From: Deltaproteobacteria bacterium GWA2_38_16
Lineage (GTDB): Bacteria > Bdellovibrionota > JACOXK01 > 2-02-FULL-40-11
Length of the DNA stretch: 64,000 nucleotides
Reading direction: 5' to 3'
Assembly (NCBI GenBank): GCA_001797335.1
Contig: MGPE01000006.1
Coordinates: 215,473-279,472 of the forward strand
The position numbers and the translations under genes were made by a program. The notes beneath the pieces are model-generated. The model was given only the letters and a program-made list of their open reading frames with translations, was not told the origin of the DNA and did no database searches. Position 1 is the stretch's first letter. Each line of letters begins with the position of its first letter. This document shows, piece after piece, positions 8,829 through 17,771 of the stretch.

Positions 8829-9983
8829 AAAAAAATCGTTGTGTTCTTAGGTGTTTTTATTTTCTTGGGGCCAGCTGCATTTTCAGGAATTCAAACTTTT
8901 TCGATGATCCAAAAAAGAACGATGCATCGAAGTATTTTATTACCCGATGGAAACGTTCTCATCACAGGAGGAGTGAGCAGTTTAAAACCCATCCCCTGGC
9001 CACTCGCTCATGCAGAATTATTTTTAGCCCATGAAAAAAAATTTATTTCTCTTCCCTCTATGAGATCTTCCCACGTAGATCACACACTGACTTCTTTATC
9101 CAATGGCACTGTCATTATTGCAGGGGGGAATCTGAGCCCTGAAATTGAGTTCTATGACACTCAAGAAGGAAACTTTAAATCTCTTAGGTCCCTACAATCA
9201 CCCCGCGCAGGACATACTGCACATGTGGTAAACGATAGAGAACTTTTTTTAATAGGAGGCTATAAAGTTAAAATTGGGCCTTTGGAAAAACACCTAGAAC
9301 TCATCCCCATGCCACAAATTCAGCCTTTAGGATTTTATGATATTATCTCTCTTAACCACTGTGAAGTGTATGATCTTCTTTCACAAATTTCTTCTTTAAT
9401 CCCCTTACCCACCTGGCTTCCCAAAATATCTTTTCATCGATCCCTGCAACTTCCTTCTGGAAATATTTTAATTTTTGGAGGGATGAGCGCCTGGAATAAA
9501 GTGGTTGAATTAGACGTAGCTACAAGAACATTTTCAATACGGGGATATTTGACTACCGCCAGAGAAGATGTCGCCCTTCTTCCTTTAGATGACCATCGTA
9601 TTTTAATCAGTGGGGGGACGAATGATCACCAACAATCTTTAACCTCTTTAGAAATTTTTGATCTACATACCAATACGTCCCAACTCTTAGGAGCAGAGCT
9701 TCACACTCCCAGAGAAGATCACACCATGGTTGCTATCCAAGAGGGCTATGTTTTAGTAGCTGGAGGGGAAATAACAGGGAAAACCAATGACCAAGATATT
9801 ATTTTAAACAGTGCAGAACTCATTAATATTGAAAAACCAGAGGTTATTGATTTAAAAGATTTTTTCTCACCAGCAAGATCTGACCACGAAGCAACAGTTC
9901 TTAAAGACCACAGTATCCTTTTTACAGGCGGAGAAGCTCCGAACAACACTATTTTAGACACTGCTAATTTAGTGAGATTTTAG
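8826..9983 (+). CDS. Secreted kelch-repeat beta-propeller protein
   Basis: 385 aa from the GTG at 8826, chosen because GGAGG lies 5 nt upstream and a Sec signal peptide (MKKIVVFLGVFIFLGPAAFSG) follows at once. A TTG four codons earlier lacks both. At least seven kelch motifs occur at about 50-residue spacing, each a hydrophobic strand ending in a double glycine: NVLITGG, TVIIAGG, ELFLIGG, NILIFGG, RILISGG, YVLVAGG, SILFTGG. That suggests a six- or seven-bladed propeller in the periplasm or outside the cell. No catalytic residues are recognised. It converges with the AbiEii gene, 5 nt away. Confidence 0.85.
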   Translation: MKKIVVFLGVFIFLGPAAFSGIQTFSMIQKRTMHRSILLPDGNVLITGGVSSLKPIPWPLAHAELFLAHEKKFISLPSMRSSHVDHTLTSLSNGTVIIAGGNLSPEIEFYDTQEGNFKSLRSLQSPRAGHTAHVVNDRELFLIGGYKVKIGPLEKHLELIPMPQIQPLGFYDIISLNHCEVYDLLSQISSLIPLPTWLPKISFHRSLQLPSGNILIFGGMSAWNKVVELDVATRTFSIRGYLTTAREDVALLPLDDHRILISGGTNDHQQSLTSLEIFDLHTNTSQLLGAELHTPREDHTMVAIQEGYVLVAGGEITGKTNDQDIILNSAELINIEKPEVIDLKDFFSPARSDHEATVLKDHSILFTGGEAPNNTILDTANLVRF

Positions 9984-9988
9984 TAAAT

Positions 9989-10759
9989 CTAGTGGCGCCT
10001 TAGTTTTTTGATGGCCTTAATGAGATCTTTAAGAGGAGGAGTGGGTTGGTTTTCAAGATAGAACCTAAGGCTAGAAATAAGTTCTTTTTGAAAGCAAACC
10101 AATTTTTCATAAATATCCATAGCAGAAACCAGAGGGTCTAGGGAAAAATTGCAAGACTCTGGATTTAACTTGGTTCCGGAGAGGACTAAAAGTATTGCTT
10201 CGCCATTAACTCCGCCATCGATCTTTTGGCCTGCTTCAATAAGTTTTTGAAGATTTAAATCTGGATCTTGATCCAATAGCCACAGAAGATCATAAAGATC
10301 TTTTTCACCACAACGACTCACCAATGTAGATGCTTTCATCATCAATAGAGTTTGGGGTAAAACCACACAAATCCCATTAGGCAATGTTTCAAAATCACCC
10401 GTCTGCCCAATTTGAAAGAAGTGTTCATCACATACGATATCAATTGTAAAAGAATGATTTTTAAAAACACACACCGCTTTATAATATTGAAGCGTTTGAA
10501 ACTCATAGGTAAACTTTACGCCCAAAGATACCAGGGATTTGGCTGCAAGGACGGCTGCTTTTTGGGAATCCAGATCTTTTGTGAATAAATCTAAATCATC
10601 AGATCTTCGATGCCCTGCATAAAAACCCGATAAAGCCGTTCCTCCAACCAGAACAAGGCCTGGAATATGTTGCTTAAAAAAATACTCCAGACATTGATAT
10701 AAGGCAGCTGGTAAAGTCTTTTTTGCTAATTCAAGGTTTGGTCTTGCACTAAATGCCAT
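9989..10759 (-). CDS. AbiEii/DUF1814-type nucleotidyltransferase (toxin-like)
   Basis: 256 aa. The nucleotidyltransferase signature is VGGTALSGFYAGH...RRSDDLDLF, with D55 and D57 as likely metal ligands, and the family's second hallmark KDLYDLLWLL follows near residue 155. AbiEii proteins are the toxin component of type IV toxin-antitoxin and abortive-infection systems. The start overlaps the upstream HTH gene by 34 nt, so the two form one module. The partner is not a recognisable AbiEi, so the pair is a variant arrangement. Confidence 0.82.
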   Translation of the reverse strand: MAFSARPNLELAKKTLPAALYQCLEYFFKQHIPGLVLVGGTALSGFYAGHRRSDDLDLFTKDLDSQKAAVLAAKSLVSLGVKFTYEFQTLQYYKAVCVFKNHSFTIDIVCDEHFFQIGQTGDFETLPNGICVVLPQTLLMMKASTLVSRCGEKDLYDLLWLLDQDPDLNLQKLIEAGQKIDGGVNGEAILLVLSGTKLNPESCNFSLDPLVSAMDIYEKLVCFQKELISSLRFYLENQPTPPLKDLIKAIKKLRRH

Positions 10760-11235
10760 AATTGCTCACTTTGTTTTTGTCGAATAGGGGGTAAATATTT
10801 TTTGTATTTTGGGAAAAGAGTCCAAATACTTTTTCCCACCATATTTTTAGATTGAAATAAACCATACACTTCCACTAAACGACTTAACGCTCTAGGCTTA
10901 TGTTGCACCAAAGCAATCACAAAATCTTCCAAAGAGGGATAAAGATGATCCCACAGAAGAGAAGCCGTAAGAGATGTTTTCTGAGGGGTATCTTGGCTCA
11001 GAGGAAGAGAGGTCATCAAATCATCCACCTTTAAATGAAGAGCCAAGGCAAGCGATTGAAGATGCTTGCTTTGAACACTAATGGTTGTGTCATCTTTTTG
11101 GAACCCCTTTTTTTGAAACCCCCTTTTTTGAAACCATAGACAAACCGCCTGTTTTGAAACATGCGCCATTCTAGCAAGCTCAGACCGTGATAAATGGCGA
11201 AGCCTAGAAATAACCCTTAAAACATTTATATTCAC
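10726..11235 (-). CDS. HTH protein, putative antitoxin/repressor of the AbiEii-like gene
   Basis: 169 aa with an N-terminal XRE-like helix-turn-helix (SRSELARMAHVSKQAVCLWF, residues 16-35). The loop after the recognition helix contains three tandem copies of a five-residue unit (FQKRG, FQKKG, FQKDD), encoded by alternating T and C runs. The rest, about 75-169, is helical and not recognised. The GTG start lies 6 nt from a strong -10 box on the same strand, which implies leaderless translation. Overlap with the AbiEii-like gene suggests an antitoxin that also controls the operon. Confidence 0.7.
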   Translation of the reverse strand: MNINVLRVISRLRHLSRSELARMAHVSKQAVCLWFQKRGFQKKGFQKDDTTISVQSKHLQSLALALHLKVDDLMTSLPLSQDTPQKTSLTASLLWDHLYPSLEDFVIALVQHKPRALSRLVEVYGLFQSKNMVGKSIWTLFPKYKKYLPPIRQKQSEQLWHLVQDQTLN

Positions 11236-11241
11236 AATAAT

Positions 11242-11280
11242 ATTATACTTATTAACCTTAAAAAGTCAAGTTTAGTTGAC
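11242..11280 (-). promoter_or_regulatory. Promoter of the HTH-AbiEii operon
   Basis: Minus-strand TTGACT (11269-11264), 16-nt spacer, TATAAT (11247-11242); the GTG start is at 11235, so the transcript should begin at or beside it. A short dyad, GTCAA (11265-11269) facing TTGAC (11276-11280), overlaps the -35 box and could be the operator. Confidence 0.65.
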
Positions 11281-11326
11281 CGCTAATAACTATAGTGATG
11301 AAAAACGAAAGAGAAACCATATGGTA

Positions 11327-11376
11327 CATAAATACATATTTATGTTTTATTGTATTTATGTATTGACATAAATACA
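11327..11376 (+). promoter_or_regulatory. Four-half-site operator upstream of the RHH-MazF operon
   Basis: Two inverted repeats share one half-site. CATAAATACATATTTATG (11327-11344) is a perfect 8-2-8 palindrome. TGTATTTATG (11351-11360) and CATAAATACA (11367-11376) form a perfect 10-bp dyad around TATTGA. In all, CATAAATA occurs four times in alternating orientation. Ribbon-helix-helix antitoxins bind such repeated half-sites cooperatively. An AGGAG (11381-11385) follows before the ATG. Confidence 0.7.
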
Positions 11377-11397
11377 GCCAAGGAGTACCCTTAGATT

Positions 11398-11622
11398 ATG
11401 AAAAGAAAGAGTTTCAAGATAACCATAGATCTTATGGATCAAAATCTTTATGAGCTTTTAAAATTAGAGGCTGTTCGCCAACACTCTATGAAACAGGTGA
11501 TTCATAATGCTTTAAAGCTTTATTTTGAAGATCGCCTTGAAACATTCACGTTGGCCGAAGCAGCTAAAAAAGCATTTTCAGAGTGGGAAAATCCGCTAGA
11601 TTCTGACTATGACAAACTATAG
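11398..11622 (+). CDS. Ribbon-helix-helix antitoxin of a MazF/PemK-type pair
   Basis: 74 aa. The first 48 residues fit a ribbon-helix-helix DNA-binding domain: a basic strand (KRKSFKITIDL) then two helices (LYELLKLEAVRQ, MKQVIHNALKLYFED). The C-terminal tail, ending EWENPLDSDYDKL, is the sort of flexible segment that binds MazF. It overlaps the toxin gene by 14 nt and lies behind an array of four operator half-sites, so it probably represses its own operon. Confidence 0.83.
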   Translation: MKRKSFKITIDLMDQNLYELLKLEAVRQHSMKQVIHNALKLYFEDRLETFTLAEAAKKAFSEWENPLDSDYDKL

Positions 11623-11956
11623 TTTTCCTGATATTGTTTTGGTTCCATTTCCTTTTACAGATCAAATAACTATTAAAAAACGCCCTGTTCTTATTTTAAA
11701 TAGTTCAGATTTTTCAAATCGCACACCCCTCATTATTGCCAGCATGATCACAAGTTCTCTTACTCCACTGTGGCCCGGAGATTATATACTCAAAGAATGG
11801 GAAAAATGTGGGCTCTTACATCCTTCAAAAATTCGGTTGGGAAAAATCGTAACATTAGAAACAGACATTATCTTAAAAAAATTAGGCTCTCTCCCCTCTC
11901 CAGAAATATCAAAAATAAAAAAAATATTTAAAGATGTATTTTCTGCTATGGCTTAA
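11609..11956 (+). CDS. MazF/PemK-family endoribonuclease toxin
   Basis: 115 aa with the PemK-like N-terminus (DIVLVPFPFTD) and the KKRPVLIL strand containing the conserved arginine, followed by IIASMITSS, where the family has its catalytic Thr/Ser. Members cleave mRNA at short sequence motifs when the labile antitoxin is lost. It overlaps the RHH antitoxin gene. Length and motif order are normal, so the toxin looks intact. Confidence 0.87.
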   Translation: MTNYSFPDIVLVPFPFTDQITIKKRPVLILNSSDFSNRTPLIIASMITSSLTPLWPGDYILKEWEKCGLLHPSKIRLGKIVTLETDIILKKLGSLPSPEISKIKKIFKDVFSAMA

Positions 11957-11995
11957 CTATATTGAAATACACAAAGAATGGCTTTCATGTTTATT

Positions 11996-14869
11996 TTAAC
12001 GTTCAATCACATGTCGAATAAATTGAGAATGTACATCTTTTCCCACTTCATTTATCCAATCATCTTTTGTAAACATATTCGTTACAGTACTTGTATACGT
12101 AACAAACATCATGTCACTGTCTTCATAAGTATCAGTGGTTCCATAATGATACACATTGTAATGAAGCACATTATTATCTGAATTAATTACTCGTCCGAAT
12201 TGCCCTACTCCTTTAAGAATATCAATAAGTTCTTGTCGCCCTATGGACTTACCATAATGATAAAATCGTCCCCCTCCATTAGCAAAACTTAAAACCACAT
12301 TTCCCGTAATTTCAAAGGTCGAAGTAGATTTGCCATCTAAAGGCAATACAAAGGCAATTGGGATATTTTGAAATACATTATTTTTAAAAGATCGAATACC
12401 ATGATCACCCTCATAGATAAAAACCCCTGTCCCAGGACTATCAAAACAATTATTTAAAACCTCGATCTTTCCTCCATTAACATGGTCAATAGAAATTCCT
12501 CTTGGCATTGTACCAGTAAAAACATTGTTTTGAATTTTAATATTATGGCTATTTTCTCCTATTTGAATTCCTTGCCAAATACCCTGAGTTTGAAATGTAA
12601 ACCCATGAATAATAAGATTAGACATATTAATACCAAATCCTGCAGGACGATTGCCTCCAGGTCCATTAATTTTAGGAGAAAATGTGGGACGTGCTCGAAT
12701 AATTAAGGAGGCATTTTGGTCGGCTGTTGTTTTCTGAATAACATGATTTAAAACATAAGTCCCATTATCTTGAACTTCAATAATTCGAGGGCTCCTAAGA
12801 TTAGTTGGCACAGCATCAATAGCATTTTGGAGATCATTAAACCGTGTAGCACAGCCCGCAGGCATATCTTTTGCCACCAATAAAATATCAGGAGCATCTT
12901 CATTACATTGCTTTTCTGTATAAAGATGTGTTTCCCTCCCCGGCAAAAGAAGTTTTTCAAAGCCATCACATTGTGTAATAACACCGCCTCCGCCCCCGCT
13001 ACCTGCAGGAGGAGTTAATACAACACTAAATTCTCCATTGGCATTTCCCTGTCCAAGAACAGAATTTAAACGAACAATGGCCTCTGTACGCTTTGTAAGA
13101 TAGGGGGCCCTAATGACTACAGAAAGAGAGCCGTTAGCATCTGTTTGAATTTGTATTCCTTCTCGCATGAGATTCACATCTTGAAAAGAATCAATAAAAA
13201 TTGATCTTTCAGGACTATAAATATCAAACTGCTTTCCCGCTTCTACCGCTCGATTATTACCATCTTTTACAGGCTGACTTATAATAGTCATCGTGCTAAC
13301 ACCGTCTCCCACCAATGTATAAGATCCTTCAAAATCAATGCTACCACTCGGCATACCAGGTTGGCCTTGGGAGGGGGCTTTAGAAAATGGAAGGGCAAGT
13401 AGCGTTGTTTGCCCATCATTAGAAGTTACGGTCACCGTCGAAGTGCTATCAATAGTATCATTAACATTAGATTTAAGTTGAAATGACAGCATACTCTCAG
13501 CATTGGGTTTAATTTGAATTCCATCTTTAGAAGTATCTTGATCAGAGGTTAAAATAGTTCCCAAACTAGAGGCTATCGTAAAAAATATTCCTGACTGATC
13601 TGTAATCAAAACCCCTTCAGAATTAGTAATAGCGCTACTCGTAATAAGAGACTGGGTTTGCCCATCGGAAATAAGAGGCGAAGGAAAAGCAGATAAAGTA
13701 AAAGAAGAAAGAGCTCCTAAGCGGGTAGTAATTCGTGCCTGTGAATTTAAACTTCCACTGTTGGCTATCAACGTGAGAGTTCCTGTTTTTAGTGTTTTTA
13801 ATAAAAATAATTGCTGCCCTAAATTGGTTACCACCCCATCTGAAGCATTAAGCCCACTAAAGGTCACTGCACTCACCGGAACTTTAAATCCATCTAAATC
13901 TCGTCCAATGACTTTTATAAAAACAGACTCTCCCGTTAAAATATCTGCCCCAAAATAAGCTTCTTGAGGAGTGGCAAAACTTCTTACAAAATCAGAGGCC
14001 CCTTTTGAAATTCCATTGGTTGTGCGAGTAATAGCTTCTTGATCTTTCCCTTGGGAAGATCCATCGGAAACAGTAAGACGATCCACAAGCACACCCAAAG
14101 AATCTTCTAAAACAAGATCAGCATTATTTTTGGGAATCGCCTGTGCTAAATTTCGAATGACTAAAAATTCTCCTCCATTTAACTTTTCACCTTCTGATCC
14201 AATTTCATAGAGCACCTGTTCAGATAATTTAATTTTCCATCCTTGAACATTCATCATTTGATCTGTAGCATTATAAAGTTCCACCCATTGACTTTGATTG
14301 TCTTTAGGATCAATGATCACTTCATTTAAAACAACTTTTGGATCCCTATTAGCCAATAAAGGAAGCGTTACCGCTAATTGGATTTCTGACAATACCCCCG
14401 CTGTTTTAATTTGTACCTCTACAGGCTCTTGAAGTTTATTGCCCTCGATATCTATTACATCCGTTGTAATCTTAACCAAATAAACCATGCCTGATTCAAG
14501 AGGGGTCAAAGGGGTTACGGTAAAATCTTTACCACTGTTACCCAATTCTATTTTTCGATCTACTTCAGTATTGTTGGTTAAATTTAATAAAAGAATATTG
14601 CTGAGGGTGATGGTTTCAGGCTTTAATCCCTTAGTACTGATAAATAAAATATTCACCCGACTGGGCACCCGATAAATAGGCTTATTATCTAACACAGAAA
14701 TTTGGCTTACCGAATTAGGCAAGAAAGAAGATCCTGAGACGCTATCTTGAAATCCACTTAAAATCACCCCAAATGCCCCTGCCACAGGAGCTAAGCTTCC
14801 GCCCCCTTTCTCCCCTCCGCAGGAAAACAATAAAGGAAATAACCATAATAATAAATAAACTCTTTTCAT
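11996..14869 (-). CDS. Large lipoprotein with lamin-tail, Ig-like and beta-helix regions
   Basis: 957 aa. The lipobox LLFSC puts the lipidated Cys at residue 17. After a Gly-rich linker there is an Ig-like region (about 55-150), a lamin-tail domain (about 165-290: VVLNEVIIDP...WVELYNATDQ...VQGWKI), further Ig/invasin-like segments to about 620, a Gly-rich linker, then a right-handed beta-helix (about 690-880) with repeats such as NIKIQNNVFTG and KIEVLNNCFDS. It is a surface-exposed protein of unknown role; beta-helices of this kind often bind or cleave polysaccharide, but no catalytic residues are identified. A TATAAT lies at 14916-14911 on this strand. Confidence 0.78.
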   Translation of the reverse strand: MKRVYLLLWLFPLLFSCGGEKGGGSLAPVAGAFGVILSGFQDSVSGSSFLPNSVSQISVLDNKPIYRVPSRVNILFISTKGLKPETITLSNILLLNLTNNTEVDRKIELGNSGKDFTVTPLTPLESGMVYLVKITTDVIDIEGNKLQEPVEVQIKTAGVLSEIQLAVTLPLLANRDPKVVLNEVIIDPKDNQSQWVELYNATDQMMNVQGWKIKLSEQVLYEIGSEGEKLNGGEFLVIRNLAQAIPKNNADLVLEDSLGVLVDRLTVSDGSSQGKDQEAITRTTNGISKGASDFVRSFATPQEAYFGADILTGESVFIKVIGRDLDGFKVPVSAVTFSGLNASDGVVTNLGQQLFLLKTLKTGTLTLIANSGSLNSQARITTRLGALSSFTLSAFPSPLISDGQTQSLITSSAITNSEGVLITDQSGIFFTIASSLGTILTSDQDTSKDGIQIKPNAESMLSFQLKSNVNDTIDSTSTVTVTSNDGQTTLLALPFSKAPSQGQPGMPSGSIDFEGSYTLVGDGVSTMTIISQPVKDGNNRAVEAGKQFDIYSPERSIFIDSFQDVNLMREGIQIQTDANGSLSVVIRAPYLTKRTEAIVRLNSVLGQGNANGEFSVVLTPPAGSGGGGGVITQCDGFEKLLLPGRETHLYTEKQCNEDAPDILLVAKDMPAGCATRFNDLQNAIDAVPTNLRSPRIIEVQDNGTYVLNHVIQKTTADQNASLIIRARPTFSPKINGPGGNRPAGFGINMSNLIIHGFTFQTQGIWQGIQIGENSHNIKIQNNVFTGTMPRGISIDHVNGGKIEVLNNCFDSPGTGVFIYEGDHGIRSFKNNVFQNIPIAFVLPLDGKSTSTFEITGNVVLSFANGGGRFYHYGKSIGRQELIDILKGVGQFGRVINSDNNVLHYNVYHYGTTDTYEDSDMMFVTYTSTVTNMFTKDDWINEVGKDVHSQFIRHVIER

Positions 14870-14975
14870 CGCATACGTTCCACTATTAAAGAATTTTACT
14901 GATATTTTTAATTATACCCCAAAAACGCGTTCATAAAACAAAAAATTTTATCTTAGCAAAAGCTTTAATGATTTT

Positions 14976-17606
14976 TTAATGAAACAGCTTCTGCAGGTTT
15001 TGTTCGAGTTTTTGTTTTTTGGATTGAAGGTCAGAAAGACGATCTCGTTCTTTTTGAACAATGTCTTTGGGGGCGCGTTCAATAAAGGCTTCATTCGAAA
15101 GGCGGGTTTGAAGCCCGACCAAATCGGTATTAATTTTTTCTAGTTCTTTTTGAAGACGTTTTTTTTCTTCTTCCACATCCACTAGATCTGTGATGGGAAT
15201 AAAAACATCTAAAAATCCCAGGGCCCCTACCGCCATATTTTTAGCTTCCATCGCTTTTTCAGAAAAGTGAAGCTCTGAAAGTTTCGCTAATGTTTGAAGA
15301 GCCACTTCATTTCTCTTCAGTATCTCTAAGACCTTTGTATCTTTAGAGACAAGGGTTGCAGAAATAAGTTTTGAGGGAGAAACCGTATGCTCTCCTCTGA
15401 CATTTCGAATGTAAGAAATAATTTCTTTAAGCATTTCAATTTCTTTTGTGGCTTTTGGATGAATGTATTTTTTATTAAATTTTGGATAAGAAGCCATCAT
15501 GATACTTTCTTCTTCATGAATGGGTAAATGATGCCCCAGCTCTTCCGTTACAAAGGGAATAAAAGGATGCAAAAGTTTTAAAAGCTCTTTTAAAACAAAA
15601 ATTAATATTTGCTGAGCCTCTTTCTTTTGAGAAGGGTCTTTAAGAAGAGGCTTAATAAATTCCACATACCAGTCACAAAATTCATGCCAGGTAAAATGAT
15701 AGACCGTATTGGCGGCTTCATTGAGTTCATACCTTTCTAAATGATCATTTGTCTTTTTCACCGTCAAAAAAAATTGAGATAAAATCCAGGCATGGACAGG
15801 AGAAAGATGCTTAGGAAGATTTTTCTCAAGTTTAAAATCCGGTTCTACATTCATTAAAGCAAAACGCGTGGCATTCCATATTTTATTAATAAAATTTCTA
15901 TACCCTTCAATGCGATCTTCTGAAAGTTTGACATCTCGCCCTTGGGTTGCCAAAGCCGCTAAAGTAAATCTGAGCGCATCAGCCCCATATTCTGCAATCG
16001 TATCCAAAGGATCAATCACATTGCCTTTAGATTTACTCATCTTTTTTCCTTCGGTGTCTCGCACCATGGCATGAAGATAGACATATTTAAAAGGCGGCTT
16101 TTTCATAAAATGAATGCCCATCATCATCATCCGAGCCACCCAGAAAAATAAAATATCAAATCCCGTTTCCATAACAGTAGACGGGTAAAAAACTTTTAAA
16201 TCTGCGGTTTTTTGTGGCCAGCCGAGTGTTGAAAAAGGCCAAAGCGCTGAACTAAACCACGTATCTAAAACATCTGTATCTTGAGAGATATCGGTACTCT
16301 TACATTTTTGGCACTGGGTAGGATCTTTCACAGAAACGGTAATGTGTTGGCAATGCTTACAATACCACGCAGGGATTCGATGCCCCCACCAAATTTGGCG
16401 CGAAATACACCAATCTTTAATATTTTCCATCCAGTTAAAATAGGTTTTAGCCCAACCCGAAGGAATAATTTTTACGTTCCCTTTTCGAACGGCCTCGATA
16501 GCGGGTTTGGCCAGGGGCCTGGTTTTAACAAACCATTGAGTTGAAAGATGAGGCTCTAAAACTGTATCGCATTTCTCACAGTGTCCCAATAACACCGTAT
16601 AGTCTTCTTCTTTTTCTATGACTCCTTGGGCTATTAAATCCGCTAACACTTTCTTACGGGCAGCAAAGCGATCAAGTCCTTGATAGGGAAAAGCCTTTTC
16701 ATTTGTTTTTGCATTTTTATCGAAGATAGAAATAACTTCTAGTTGATGACGTTTCCCCACTTCAAAATCATTAAAATCATGTCCCGGCGTAATCTTTACA
16801 GCACCCGAACCAAATTTTGGATCGGCATAGAGGTCTGCAATAATAGGAATTTTTCGGGTTGTTAAAGGAAGACATACATATTTACCCACCCAAGACTTAT
16901 ACCGAGGGTCTTTGGGATGAACCGCTACGGCTGTATCTCCGAGCATGGTTTCAGGACGCGTCGTTGCAACGATAATAGTTCCACTGCCATCTTCCAGCGG
17001 ATATTTTAAATGCCAAATTTTTCCGGGTTTTTCAACTTGCTTTACTTCTAAATCTGACAGGGCCGATTCACACCGAGGGCACCAGTTAATAAGATAATCC
17101 CCTCGATAAATCAGCTTTTCTTGATAAAGACGGACAAAGACTTCTCTTACCGCATGAGATAAGGTTTCATCCATCGTAAAATGTTCTCGGGTCCAATCAC
17201 ACGAACTTCCAAAGCGTTTAATTTGCATGATAATGGTTCTTCCATACTGCTCTCTCCACTGCCATACCCGCTCAATAAATTTTTCTCTTCCAAAAGCATG
17301 CCGAGTAATTCCTTCTTTAAGTAGGGCTTTTTCTACGACGGTTTGAGTGGCAATGCCGGCATGATCCGAACCTGGAAGCCAGAGCGTATTAAACCCCGCC
17401 ATTCGTTTCCATCGAATCAGAACATCTTGAATAGTAGAAGTCAGGGCATGCCCCTGGTGAAGCGCTCCGGTGATATTGGGAGGAGGCATCATAATAACAA
17501 AAGGCTTTTTCTTGGATTTATTATTGGCTGTAAAATAGCCCCTTTTTTCCCAAAACTCGTACCACTTTTCTTCAATATCTTTGGGGTTATAATGCTCTAA
17601 AGTCAT
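14976..17606 (-). CDS. valS: Valyl-tRNA synthetase
   Basis: Class I synthetase charging tRNA-Val, 876 aa (family about 870-950). The HIGH motif appears as HQGH in PPNITGALHQGH, KMSKS is intact (KKMSKSKGNVIDP), the CP1 editing domain carries TTRPETMLGDTAVAVHP, and WWGHRIPAWYC and the zinc-binding Cys pairs are present. The C-terminal 70 residues form the usual coiled coil that clamps the tRNA. Monocistronic here. Confidence 0.98.
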   Translation of the reverse strand: MTLEHYNPKDIEEKWYEFWEKRGYFTANNKSKKKPFVIMMPPPNITGALHQGHALTSTIQDVLIRWKRMAGFNTLWLPGSDHAGIATQTVVEKALLKEGITRHAFGREKFIERVWQWREQYGRTIIMQIKRFGSSCDWTREHFTMDETLSHAVREVFVRLYQEKLIYRGDYLINWCPRCESALSDLEVKQVEKPGKIWHLKYPLEDGSGTIIVATTRPETMLGDTAVAVHPKDPRYKSWVGKYVCLPLTTRKIPIIADLYADPKFGSGAVKITPGHDFNDFEVGKRHQLEVISIFDKNAKTNEKAFPYQGLDRFAARKKVLADLIAQGVIEKEEDYTVLLGHCEKCDTVLEPHLSTQWFVKTRPLAKPAIEAVRKGNVKIIPSGWAKTYFNWMENIKDWCISRQIWWGHRIPAWYCKHCQHITVSVKDPTQCQKCKSTDISQDTDVLDTWFSSALWPFSTLGWPQKTADLKVFYPSTVMETGFDILFFWVARMMMMGIHFMKKPPFKYVYLHAMVRDTEGKKMSKSKGNVIDPLDTIAEYGADALRFTLAALATQGRDVKLSEDRIEGYRNFINKIWNATRFALMNVEPDFKLEKNLPKHLSPVHAWILSQFFLTVKKTNDHLERYELNEAANTVYHFTWHEFCDWYVEFIKPLLKDPSQKKEAQQILIFVLKELLKLLHPFIPFVTEELGHHLPIHEEESIMMASYPKFNKKYIHPKATKEIEMLKEIISYIRNVRGEHTVSPSKLISATLVSKDTKVLEILKRNEVALQTLAKLSELHFSEKAMEAKNMAVGALGFLDVFIPITDLVDVEEEKKRLQKELEKINTDLVGLQTRLSNEAFIERAPKDIVQKERDRLSDLQSKKQKLEQNLQKLFH

Positions 17607-17697
17607 AGAGCTTGCATCGTAGCAAAATCATGATTAAAAGCCAATATTTTGACGCTGAACAGTCACAAAGATGGCTTTTTAAAGCTTTCTTCCCAAT

Positions 17698-17726
17698 TTG
17701 ACAAAACGCGTTATGTGATATATAAG
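17698..17726 (+). promoter_or_regulatory. Promoter of the GGDEF-DUF2279 operon
   Basis: TTGACA (17698-17703), 17-nt spacer, TATAAG (17721-17726). It decides the start of the GGDEF gene: a TTG at 17649 lies upstream of the promoter, while the ATG at 17772 is about 40 nt after the expected start site. Confidence 0.7.
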
Positions 17727-17771
17727 TACATAGAATTATTTAAAATTTTGAACGTATCCCCGAGTAACTCC

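Noticed and set aside
8783-9034. Open frame overlapping the start of the kelch gene
   Set aside because: It has no domain and lies in another frame of a gene with a signal peptide, a ribosome-binding site and kelch motifs.
17649-17771. GGDEF protein starting at TTG 17649
   Set aside because: This start lies upstream of a clear TTGACA-17-TATAAG promoter; the ATG at 17772 gives a normal receiver N-terminus.
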